A stretch of DNA of 10,875 nucleotides, taken from contig JBEVLT010000308.1 of assembly GCA_040509055.1 (NCBI GenBank), positions 1 to 10,875 on the forward strand, given 5' to 3'. This document shows positions 1 through 5,880 of this stretch, in pieces. Position numbers and translations under genes: made by a program. Every line of letters begins with the position of its first letter. Position 1 is the first letter of the stretch. The DNA comes from JAJKIP01 sp040509055. GTDB taxonomy: Bacteria; Bacteroidota; Bacteroidia; Chitinophagales; Chitinophagaceae. The notes beneath the pieces were generated by a model. The model did no database searches. It was given only the letters and a program-made list of their open reading frames with translations, and was not told the DNA's origin.

Positions 1-7
1 GAAATGT

Positions 8-23
8 TTCACCGAATGGTGAA
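8..23. other. Short perfect inverted repeat after the anti-sigma gene
   Basis: TTCACC and GGTGAA form a perfect 6-bp stem around the four-base loop GAAT. It lies just past the stop of the anti-sigma gene. There is no clear T-run on the side where the minus-strand transcript would end, so an intrinsic terminator is only weakly supported. It may simply be chance, or belong to the start of a neighbouring gene beyond the window. Confidence 0.25.
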
Positions 24-28
24 GATGG

Positions 29-1138
29 TTAAAGCCTGATCGCCAGTGACCCTACCAGCAGCCGGTCGTCTTCATCGGTTGCTTTGATATTGGTAGTCTT
101 TTCAAACGTCCGTGTGATCTTCCGGAGTAATCCACGAAACTTCGTTTTCTTGTCAGACTGGCCTGCGTCAGCCAGGTCATCTTCGCTATTCAATTGGTTT
201 CCTGCTTGTATATACGCAGCAGGGATATTCGGTGTTACACGACCTGTGTTAATTTCTTTGGGTTTAGCAGAAGGCATATTGTTATCTGCCAGTAAAGAGC
301 TGTTATCGATGGGGTCCTTCATGTTGGGATTGTAAGCTGGCTGCGGCAGGTTGTTGCCGTTCTTTTCCGGCGCTGCTGCTGTTGCCGGCGTATTATCCTG
401 AAGGGGGGCCTGATGCTGAACGTGCCGGACGCCTGCATTTACAGGCTGTGATGTGGTGGATGCAGGCGGCTGTTCTTTTGTTGCTGTTGTTACAGCCATT
501 GCCGGGTTGCCCTGATCGTCTGCAGGAGCATTGGCAAGCTGGTTTTGTCCGGAATCAGTGCTGCGGGAATCATTGATAGAAGGCTGCGTCATGCCGGCCA
601 TGGCATCGGTAGCTGATCCTTCATTCTTAAAGGCATAGAAACCGCCGATGCTTACTGCAGCAAGTACGGCCGCTGCGGCAGCCATGCGCCACCAGCGGAT
701 GGTTACCACCCGGGCTGTTGCTTTCTCTTCGTGGCGGTACAGGCTTTCTTTAAAGGGGAAAGTGATCGTTTCCGGCTGCAGCCTGGTTTGCAGCAGCAGG
801 TCCAGTTCTTCTTTCACAACAGGGTGTGCAGCCGCAAAGCGCTCCACTTCGGTCTTTTGGGCCGGAGGCAGCTCGTTGTCCGCATAAAGCAGCAACCACT
901 CTTCATAATTGTGCAGCGTCAGGGAGTCGTTGGCGGCAAACCGCAGCAGCTCTTCCTTGTCTGCGAATACCAGGCTGGTATCCGGGACAAAGCTGGCTTG
1001 CTGCAGCAGGTCGAATTCTTCCTGCAGATCAGGATTTTCGTGTACAAAAAGTTCTACCGACGCCCGGTCCTCCCTGCTCAGTTCCTTATCCAGGTACAGG
1101 ATAAAAAACTCTTCGTAATTATGACGGTTGATGTTCAT
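29..1138 (-). CDS. Putative membrane anti-sigma factor with duplicated N-terminal domain
   Basis: This 369-aa protein probably holds the ECF sigma factor encoded 16 bp upstream at the inner membrane until a signal arrives; that role is inferred from gene order and architecture. Residues 6-66 and 76-135 are two copies of one unit, each starting HNYEE and sharing L..D.EL, V..F and EE.DLL positions. They resemble the helical cytoplasmic zinc-finger-like domain of anti-sigma factors but have no Cys pair. One membrane helix follows at about 152-170, preceded by RWWR. Residues 171-325 are a low-complexity Asn/Gln/Pro/Ala/Ser-rich, presumably periplasmic, stretch. The end (about 329-369) is a basic segment (KKTKFRGLLRK) and then a short acidic/hydrophobic tail, which looks like a folded motif. 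No enzymatic domain was recognised. The start at 1138 suits the operon spacing and puts the first repeat right at the N terminus. Confidence 0.8.
   Translation of the reverse strand: MNINRHNYEEFFILYLDKELSREDRASVELFVHENPDLQEEFDLLQQASFVPDTSLVFADKEELLRFAANDSLTLHNYEEWLLLYADNELPPAQKTEVERFAAAHPVVKEELDLLLQTRLQPETITFPFKESLYRHEEKATARVVTIRWWRMAAAAAVLAAVSIGGFYAFKNEGSATDAMAGMTQPSINDSRSTDSGQNQLANAPADDQGNPAMAVTTATKEQPPASTTSQPVNAGVRHVQHQAPLQDNTPATAAAPEKNGNNLPQPAYNPNMKDPIDNSSLLADNNMPSAKPKEINTGRVTPNIPAAYIQAGNQLNSEDDLADAGQSDKKTKFRGLLRKITRTFEKTTNIKATDEDDRLLVGSLAIRL
734..913 (-). repeat. Second copy of the internal 70-residue duplication
   Basis: This encodes residues 76-135 of the anti-sigma protein. It aligns with residues 6-66 at an offset of exactly 70 residues (210 bp), with about 40% identity by eye and no gap over the first 50 or so positions. 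Some DNA similarity survives: ACTCTTCATAATTGTG near 898 matches ACTCTTCGTAATTATG near 1108, and GCAGCAGGTC near 794 recurs near 1004. Confidence 0.85.
941..1123 (-). repeat. First copy of the internal 70-residue duplication
   Basis: This encodes residues 6-66 of the anti-sigma protein. The shared core is HNYEE, then L.Y.D.EL, V.EF-like spacing, P, EE.DLL.Q and P.T. The two copies are joined by a linker of roughly nine residues. Confidence 0.85.
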
Positions 1139-1154
1139 GTGTTTTCTTGGCTGT

Positions 1155-1640
1155 TTAAATCACGTTTTCCACTTTTACCAGGTATTCCTTCAGCTGCACC
1201 CTGGCACGGTGCAGGTACACTTTTACCTGGCTTTCGCTCAGTCCCATTATCTGCCCGATCTCGTCGTAGCTGTAGCCTTCGTAGTCCTTCAGCAGCACCA
1301 GCGACCGCTGTGTTTCGCTCAGCCGGGCCAGCGCCTCTTCCAGCACCTTTTTCAGGTTGCTGACAGGGCGGTCCTGCACCCGCAGGTTCTCATTGAATTC
1401 TTCGCGCAGGCTCACCCGTTTCATTTTGCGGATGTGGTCGATCATCTGGTGGTAGGCTACGGTAAACAGGTACGATTTGGAGCGCTGGGCATCCACCTCT
1501 TCCCGGTTACGCCACATTTTTTCAAACGCGGTCTGCACCACATCCCGGGCATCTTCTTCGTGGCGAAGATTTTTCAGGATAAACCGGTACACATTGTCTG
1601 CGTACTGGTTTACACATTCATTGTATTCTCTTTCAGTCAT
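1155..1640 (-). CDS. ECF-type RNA polymerase sigma factor
   Basis: A 161-aa sigma-70 family protein of extracytoplasmic-function type, which directs RNA polymerase to a small regulon. Region 2 covers about residues 10-75: YADNVYRFILKNL, then the conserved DARDVVQTAFEKMWRN core-binding and -10 segment, then SYLFTVAYHQMIDHIRK. Region 4 covers about 97-152, with L..LSE.QR.LVLLKDYEGYSYDEIG and the helix-turn-helix IMGLSESQVKVYLHRAR (about 131-147) that would read the -35 element. Regions 1 and 3 are absent and the length is normal for the class. The next gene on the same strand is its likely anti-sigma factor, 16 bp away. The upstream DNA contains an ECF-like promoter, which suggests autoregulation. 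The regulon cannot be told from the sequence. Confidence 0.95.
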   Translation of the reverse strand: MTEREYNECVNQYADNVYRFILKNLRHEEDARDVVQTAFEKMWRNREEVDAQRSKSYLFTVAYHQMIDHIRKMKRVSLREEFNENLRVQDRPVSNLKKVLEEALARLSETQRSLVLLKDYEGYSYDEIGQIMGLSESQVKVYLHRARVQLKEYLVKVENVI

Positions 1641-1662
1641 AAACAGCCGGTATCCGGTGAGG

Positions 1663-1670
1663 CAAAAGTA
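1663..1670 (-). promoter_or_regulatory. Candidate Bacteroidota -7 element (TACTTTTG) before the ECF gene
   Basis: TACTTTTG on the minus strand fits the TAnnTTTG consensus of the primary Bacteroidota sigma factor and would give a leader of about 20 bases. No convincing TTG -33 element sits about 19 bases upstream, so it is weaker than the site before the 64-aa gene. Confidence 0.4.
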
Positions 1671-1698
1671 CTGCGATCAGCCGGGATTTAATAGTTAT

Positions 1699-1722
1699 AC
1701 GAACAGGATTGTAAAAAGTTAC
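1699..1722 (-). promoter_or_regulatory. Candidate ECF-type promoter (GTAAC-N16-CGTATAA)
   Basis: On the minus strand GTAACTT (1722-1716) is followed by CGT (1701-1699) with 16 bases between AAC and CGT. AAC-N16-CGT is the pattern known for several ECF sigma factors, such as B. subtilis SigW. Its position about 60 bases before the sigma gene start suggests that the sigma factor transcribes its own operon. This is inference from pattern and position. Confidence 0.5.
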
Positions 1723-1748
1723 AGCGAAGCGAAAAAAGCGTAACGGGC

Positions 1749-1943
1749 TCAGAATGAGGAGAAAAACTGCTCTGAAAGGCCCTCCCAGATCATTTTGCCG
1801 CCTTCCTGGCGGGGGCAGGCATCCATCGATTCCTTGCAGACATCCTCTTTGGCCGGCCCGGCAGCCCTGGAGCGAACCACCAGCAGCAACGCGGTAATGG
1901 CCATGATGGCCACAACGATCCGTATTATGCCTGCTTTCTTCAT
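1749..1943 (-). CDS. Small membrane-anchored protein of unknown function (64 aa)
   Basis: The protein begins MKKAGIIRIVVAIMAITALL, a positively charged N terminus and a hydrophobic helix (about 5-24), either a signal anchor or an uncleaved signal. The remainder is a short soluble tail with two Cys (in VCKESMDACP), acidic and basic residues, and a hydrophobic end (WEGLSEQFFSSF). There is no lipobox. I chose the start at 1943 rather than a possible in-frame ATG at 1985 because a well-formed promoter (TTG-N19-TACTTTTG, 1995-2024) would start transcription near 1990, and because MKK followed directly by a helix is typical. It precedes the ECF operon on the same strand but has its own promoter. 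The function is not recognised. The two Cys could form a disulfide outside the cytoplasm. Confidence 0.65.
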   Translation of the reverse strand: MKKAGIIRIVVAIMAITALLLVVRSRAAGPAKEDVCKESMDACPRQEGGKMIWEGLSEQFFSSF

Positions 1944-1994
1944 GTGCTGGTTGGTTTGCCCGGTTTGACGACGTTGCTTCGGCAAATGTTACAG

Positions 1995-2024
1995 CAAAAG
2001 TAAATAACTCTCCGGCCCGGTCAA
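1995..2024 (-). promoter_or_regulatory. Bacteroidota-type promoter (TTG-N19-TACTTTTG) for the 64-aa gene
   Basis: On the minus strand TTG (2024-2022) is followed after exactly 19 bases by TACTTTTG (2002-1995). This fits the known -33 TTG / -7 TAnnTTTG pattern of Bacteroidota housekeeping promoters. Transcription would begin near 1990 and give a leader of about 45-50 bases. Confidence 0.6.
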
Positions 2025-2124
2025 GCGAATGGAGACAGACAGCCCTGATTTGCCAACGAAATGTGTAAAAACGCCGGTGAACTGCATTCCGGCCGGCGGC
2101 CGGGAACCATAACGGACAACACAA

Positions 2125-2132
2125 TATCTTTG
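2125..2132 (+). promoter_or_regulatory. Bacteroidota -7 element (TATCTTTG) for kbl
   Basis: TATCTTTG fits TAnnTTTG and is followed by CCGC. No TTG is present at the -33 position. The transcript would begin about 15 bases before the ATG at 2151, which excludes the in-frame ATG at 2061 as the kbl start and makes the one at 2142 unlikely. Confidence 0.55.
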
Positions 2133-2150
2133 CCGCCTAAAATGCTCCGT

Positions 2151-3356
2151 ATGAATGAAAAATTTTCGCAACGTATTGCCAGCGAGATAGAAGACATCAA
2201 AACCTCGGGCCTGTTCAAGACCGAGCGGGTCATTACCGGCCCGCAGGGTGCTGAAATAACGGTGCAGTCGCCGGCAGGAGGCGCCCCCCGTACCGTGCTG
2301 AACTTTTGCGCCAACAACTACCTTGGTCTTTCCTCTCATCCCAAGGTGATCGAAGCGGCCCGCAAGGCTATCGATACGCATGGGTATGGCATGAGCAGCG
2401 TGCGTTTCATCTGCGGCACGCAGGATATTCACAAGGAGCTGGAGCAAAAGATATCCGCCTTCCTGGGCACCGAAGACACGATCCTGTACGCTGCGGCCTT
2501 CGATGCCAATGGCGGTGTTTTCGAACCCCTGTTTGGCGAGCAGGACGCTATCATTTCCGATGCGCTGAACCATGCATCCATCATCGACGGGGTGCGGCTG
2601 TGCAAAGCGCAGCGGTTTCGCTACGAGCACAACAACATGGCCGACCTGGAGGCTAAACTCATAGAGGCGGCCGGCTGCCGCAGCCGGATCATCGTCACCG
2701 ATGGCTCGTTCAGCATGGATGGCACCATTGCGCAGCTGGACAAGATCGTGGAGCTGGCTGAAAAGCACGATGCCGTGATCATGGTGGATGAATGCCACTC
2801 TTCCGGTTTCCTCGGCCGCACCGGGCGCGGCACCCACGAATACCGCGGGGTGATGGGAAAGATCGATCTCATTACCGGCACACTGGGCAAAGCCCTGGGC
2901 GGCGCCTCCGGCGGATTTACCTCCGGCAGGAAAGAAGTGATCGAAATGCTGCGGCAGAAATCGCGGCCCTACCTGTTCAGCAATACCCTGGCGCCATCCA
3001 TCGTAGGCGCTTCCATCGCCGTGCTGGACATGCTCACAGAAACTACCGAGCTGCGGGATAAGCTGGAGGCCAATACAAAATATTTCCGGGCCAGAATGAC
3101 GGAAGCCGGTTTCGATATCAAACCCGGCGATCATCCCATCGTACCCATTATGCTTTATGATGCCGTGCTGGCGCAGGATTTTGCCGCACGGTTGCTGGAA
3201 GAAGGTATTTATGTGATCGGGTTCTTCTTCCCTGTAGTGGCTAAGGGCCAGGCGCGCATCCGGGTGCAGCTGAGCGCCGCGCACGAGACGCATCACCTGG
3301 ACAAAGCCATCGCCGCGTTTACCAAAACAGGGAAGGAGCTTGGTGTGCTGAAATAA
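2151..3356 (+). CDS. kbl: 2-amino-3-ketobutyrate CoA ligase (glycine C-acetyltransferase)
   Basis: This PLP enzyme, 401 aa (E. coli Kbl is 398), cleaves 2-amino-3-oxobutyrate with CoA to glycine and acetyl-CoA, the second step of threonine breakdown after threonine dehydrogenase. It belongs to the alpha-oxoamine synthase family. Visible features are NFCANNYLGLSSHP (about 51-64), GYGMSSVRFICGTQ (78-91), NHASIIDGVRLCKAQRFRY (140-158, typical of Kbl rather than its relatives), VDECHSSGFLG (212-222, with Asp213 and His216 expected at the cofactor) and the PLP-binding Lys247 in TGTLGKALGGASGG. The start is set at MNEKFSQRIA because the promoter-like TATCTTTG lies just upstream and family members begin similarly; two earlier in-frame ATGs (2061, 2142) are rejected. 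No tdh gene is in the window. Serine palmitoyltransferase or BioF are the alternatives but fit the motifs less well. Confidence 0.94.
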   Translation: MNEKFSQRIASEIEDIKTSGLFKTERVITGPQGAEITVQSPAGGAPRTVLNFCANNYLGLSSHPKVIEAARKAIDTHGYGMSSVRFICGTQDIHKELEQKISAFLGTEDTILYAAAFDANGGVFEPLFGEQDAIISDALNHASIIDGVRLCKAQRFRYEHNNMADLEAKLIEAAGCRSRIIVTDGSFSMDGTIAQLDKIVELAEKHDAVIMVDECHSSGFLGRTGRGTHEYRGVMGKIDLITGTLGKALGGASGGFTSGRKEVIEMLRQKSRPYLFSNTLAPSIVGASIAVLDMLTETTELRDKLEANTKYFRARMTEAGFDIKPGDHPIVPIMLYDAVLAQDFAARLLEEGIYVIGFFFPVVAKGQARIRVQLSAAHETHHLDKAIAAFTKTGKELGVLK

Positions 3357-3383
3357 ATTATATTCGTTTTATCAACCACCACC

Positions 3384-4427
3384 ATGGAGGAACACCAACA
3401 CCCAGCCGAAGAGCCTTCTTCTCCTGCCGGATGCGCCCAGTGCGGCTTTCCTGTGATCGAAGAAGGTTATCCCACACCCTTGTGCGCCACCTGTCGGAAA
3501 GCCTTTATCCGGTTTCCCATTCCCAACGGCATTAAGATTTTTGGCGGCGTCATTTTATTGATCCTTGTGTTCGCCATGATCAAAGTGCCGAAAAGCCTTT
3601 CGGCCGGCATTCACCTGGCGCGGGGCAGGGACGCTATTGACCATGCCCGGTACGCCACTGCCGAAAGGGAGTTTCAGCAGGTGGTGCGGCAGGCTCCCAA
3701 ATACACGGAAGGAGAAGAATACCTGGCCATGGCCTCCTTCTACAATGGAGACCTGTCCACTTTCTTTCAAACCGTAGAGCATCTGGAAGGAAAGAACGTG
3801 GAAAATGAAGATATGTATCGTGAACTAAGCAGGCTGATTGCCAAAGGCCCTAACTACTTTCCCGCCGATTCCCTGTTTGCTATTTATACGGCTTACCAAA
3901 AGTCTTTTGACAGTATTCCCGAACCCGTGTACCTGGCCTATATGCAGAAATACCCTGACGAATTATTCCCGGTCATGATGTATGCCAGTGTGGTATTTGA
4001 CAAAAAGCAATATGTGGCCTGCGACAGCCTGCTGGATGTGATACTGCAACGGGACGAGATCTACCTGCCCGCCCTGCTTATGAAGACAAGTGTAAAGCGG
4101 GAGCGATCTCAGCTGGACTCAGCTGAACAGTATGGCCGCCGGATCCTGGCCCTGAACAGCGAATCGGCGATGGGCATGTCGTCGCTTGCCCGCACCCGCC
4201 TGAAGGGCAAACGGGATAAGGAGGGGCTGGATTGGGCACAAAAGGCTGTTGCTGCCAACCCTGACAATGTGTATGCGAAAGCCACCCTGGCCATGGCCTG
4301 GCATTTCAATAACGAGCGGGGCAAACGGGACCGGTTGCTGGACGAATTAAAAAAAGATACGGCCGCCACCGATCATACCACATACGTGGTGGATGTAATA
4401 GAAGGCCGCGAAAAATTCAGGGATTAA
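3384..4427 (+). CDS. Zinc-ribbon, single-membrane-helix, TPR-like protein
   Basis: A 347-aa protein with three parts. The N terminus has two Cys pairs (CAQC at 17-20 and CATC at 34-37), a likely small zinc ribbon on the cytoplasmic side. A hydrophobic helix follows at about 49-66. The rest is helical and TPR-like, with the clearest units near 82-122 (HARYATAEREFQQVVRQAPKY) and in the last third (DSAEQYGRRILALNSESAMG, then WAQKAVAANPDNVYAKATLA). TPR proteins act as protein-binding scaffolds; the partner is unknown. It starts 27 bp after kbl and ends 19 bp before an S2P-like membrane peptidase gene, so an operon with the peptidase is plausible and a joint role at the membrane can be inferred. 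No SD sequence is obvious. A near-consensus TATATTCG lies at 3359-3366, so it may have its own promoter. Confidence 0.85.
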   Translation: MEEHQHPAEEPSSPAGCAQCGFPVIEEGYPTPLCATCRKAFIRFPIPNGIKIFGGVILLILVFAMIKVPKSLSAGIHLARGRDAIDHARYATAEREFQQVVRQAPKYTEGEEYLAMASFYNGDLSTFFQTVEHLEGKNVENEDMYRELSRLIAKGPNYFPADSLFAIYTAYQKSFDSIPEPVYLAYMQKYPDELFPVMMYASVVFDKKQYVACDSLLDVILQRDEIYLPALLMKTSVKRERSQLDSAEQYGRRILALNSESAMGMSSLARTRLKGKRDKEGLDWAQKAVAANPDNVYAKATLAMAWHFNNERGKRDRLLDELKKDTAATDHTTYVVDVIEGREKFRD

Positions 4428-4446
4428 CTGCAAAAACTGTATTCAT

Positions 4447-4977
4447 ATGTTTATTCCGGGTATTTTGATCAGCATCGTTACGTTTCCGGGCGTGATCGTG
4501 CACGAACTGGCGCACCAGCTGTTTTGCCGGTGGTGCAAAGTGCCGGTGTTCAAAGTAGTTTATTTCCAGGTGGAGAATCCTGTAGGTTATGTATTGCATG
4601 AAGTGCCGGTGAACAAATGGCACAGCATCCTTATCAGCGTCGGGCCTTTTTTCATTAACACCATTGTGGGCGCGCTGATCGCCTTTCCCGCGGCCCTGCC
4701 GGTTTTCCGGTTCAACGATGGCAGCTTGCCCGATTATATCCTGATCTACCTGGGCGTGTCCATCGCCATGCATGCGTTTCCCAGCACCGGAGATGCCGAC
4801 GCTATCTGGAGCCATGTCAGGGACAGGCAGACGAACCTGCTGGTAAAGATCATCGGGTACCCGGTGGTGGGCCTGATCTATCTCGGCTCGCTGGGCAGTT
4901 TTTTCTGGCTCGACGTGATCTATGGAGTGGCTATTGCCATCGGTTTGCCGAACCTGGTCATTTCACTGATGGCCTGA
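4447..4977 (+). CDS. Integral membrane zinc metallopeptidase, S2P/M50-like
   Basis: A 176-aa, strongly hydrophobic protein. HELAH at residues 19-23, inside the first membrane helix, is the HExxH zinc site, with Glu20 the expected catalytic base. SVGPFFINT (64-72) resembles the GPxxN segment of site-2 proteases. HAFPSTGDADAIW (109-121) could supply the third metal ligand, Asp116 or Asp118. Further hydrophobic stretches lie at about 70-87, 97-112 and 132-172. The arrangement fits intramembrane or membrane-bound peptidases of the M50 or DUF3267 (putative zincin) kind, although no PDZ domain is present and the protein is short. The substrate is unknown. It follows the TPR gene by 19 bp, and the sigma/anti-sigma pair is only about 2.5 kb away, but no link to anti-sigma cleavage is shown. 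Confidence 0.8.
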   Translation: MFIPGILISIVTFPGVIVHELAHQLFCRWCKVPVFKVVYFQVENPVGYVLHEVPVNKWHSILISVGPFFINTIVGALIAFPAALPVFRFNDGSLPDYILIYLGVSIAMHAFPSTGDADAIWSHVRDRQTNLLVKIIGYPVVGLIYLGSLGSFFWLDVIYGVAIAIGLPNLVISLMA

Positions 4978-5030
4978 CGGTGCCCGAAGGCAGGCAATAC
5001 CCGCGCTTTTTTCGCGTTATCCTTATTGAC

Positions 5031-5159
5031 ATGAAACGATCGGTCCTTTACCTGTTGGCGGCCATACTGGTTGTTTTCCTGGTGAGTTCCTGCGCCAGCA
5101 CAAAACGAGATTGCACGGGCCATAAGCATTACAAGCAAAAAGGCGGGTTTTACATGTGA
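5031..5159 (+). CDS. Very small lipoprotein (42 aa)
   Basis: MKRSVLYLLAAILVVFLVSS is a typical signal peptide ending at a lipobox VSSC, with lipidated Cys21. The mature part is only 22 residues (CASTKRDC, then a His/Lys/Gly-rich end with GGFYM). It holds a second Cys and two His in a short spacing. The ORF is complete, from ATG to TGA. It begins 53 bp after the peptidase gene. The function is unknown. The clear signal peptide and lipobox argue that it is a real gene although it is so short. Confidence 0.7.
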   Translation: MKRSVLYLLAAILVVFLVSSCASTKRDCTGHKHYKQKGGFYM

Positions 5160-5297
5160 ACGTTCATGGCCCGCGCCGGCATCCTGTCAGTCACTCCTGC
5201 GCTTTATATTCTTCAGATGACAAAGCAACGTCTGTTATGCGCGTCACCATTCCGTCGCCGTCCTGACGAATGATCCGTTCAATCAGTATTTTTATCG

Positions 5298-5310
5298 TAA
5301 AATCATTTTA
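5298..5310. repeat. Perfect AT-rich palindrome just before a gene start
   Basis: TAAAATCATTTTA is a perfect 6+1+6 palindrome ending two bases before the ATG of the next gene. It could be an operator or affect translation initiation, but AT-rich palindromes of this size also occur by chance. Confidence 0.35.
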
Positions 5311-5312
5311 GA

Positions 5313-5831
5313 ATGAAGCGCTGGACATTGCTTTGCGGCTGCCTGTTTATTTCCCTGCTGTGTTTTTCCCAGTCTTTTCCCCAAAGCTGGTGCGGCAGCT
5401 GGAAAGGCGAACTGTTTTGGTACCAGGGGGCGGGCAAGGAGCCTAAAACCGTACATATGGAATTGCGGATCGGGGCTACTGACAGCGCCCACCGGTTTTC
5501 CTGGCAACTGATTTACGGTTCAGCTGCAGCCGATATCCGTCCCTATGAGCTTATAGCAAAAGATACAGCGAAGGGTCATTGGGTGATCGATGAAAAGAAC
5601 GGCATCTTTCTCGACCAGTATTGGATGGCAGGCCGCCTGAGCGGTGTCTTTACCGTTCAGCAGTCCACCATCATCAATCACTACTGGATGCAGGATGGGG
5701 AGCTGCATGCAGAGTTCTGCACCATAGGCGCCCGGCCCATTGCTACCACCGGCAAAGGAGATGAAGAGAGCCCGCTGGTAGACAGCTACCAGGTAAAAGG
5801 TTACCAGAAAGCCGTATTGCGGAGAGAGTAG
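5313..5831 (+). CDS. Secreted protein of unknown function (172 aa)
   Basis: The N terminus (MKRWTLLCGCLFISLLCFSQ) is a signal peptide. The Cys residues in it do not sit in a standard lipobox, so signal peptidase I cleavage near residue 20 is likelier than lipidation. The mature part is rich in Trp, Tyr and alternating polar/hydrophobic segments: SWCGSWKGELFWY, HMELRIG, RFSWQLIYG, GHWVIDEKNGIFLDQYWMAG, GVFTVQQSTIINHYWM. This looks like an all-beta, lipocalin-like or small beta-barrel fold (inference). No catalytic motif was recognised. The gene lies 49 bp before the beta-lactamase-like gene on the same strand, but that gene seems to have its own promoter. The start is the first ATG and gives a good signal peptide. 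Confidence 0.8.
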   Translation: MKRWTLLCGCLFISLLCFSQSFPQSWCGSWKGELFWYQGAGKEPKTVHMELRIGATDSAHRFSWQLIYGSAAADIRPYELIAKDTAKGHWVIDEKNGIFLDQYWMAGRLSGVFTVQQSTIINHYWMQDGELHAEFCTIGARPIATTGKGDEESPLVDSYQVKGYQKAVLRRE

Positions 5832-5858
5832 GTGCTGTAGAAATTACGGTATATCAGA

Positions 5859-5866
5859 TACCTTTG
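5859..5866 (+). promoter_or_regulatory. Bacteroidota -7 element (TACCTTTG) for the beta-lactamase gene
   Basis: TACCTTTG fits TAnnTTTG. It is followed by CCGC and, a few bases on, CCGTATG, very much as at kbl. The leader would be only about 10-12 bases. No clear -33 TTG is seen. Confidence 0.5.
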
Positions 5867-5880
5867 CCGCAAATTTCCGT

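Noticed and set aside
1..12. Possible GTG start (GTG AAA CAT TTC) of a further minus-strand gene
   Set aside because: Only four codons are inside the window, so nothing can be supported, although the 16-bp spacing after the anti-sigma stop equals the sigma/anti-sigma gap.
731..1691. Open frames of 210 and 187 codons on the plus strand
   Set aside because: They run antisense to the anti-sigma and sigma genes, whose motifs are clear, and show no domain of their own.
2061..2150. Upstream in-frame starts for kbl at 2061 and 2142
   Set aside because: The first lies before the likely -7 element at 2125-2132, and the second would leave almost no leader. The added residues do not resemble the Kbl N terminus.
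1989..3296. Long open frame of 435 codons on the minus strand
   Set aside because: It lies opposite kbl, which has all its family motifs. The translation has no recognisable domain and looks like an antisense shadow of GC-rich coding DNA.
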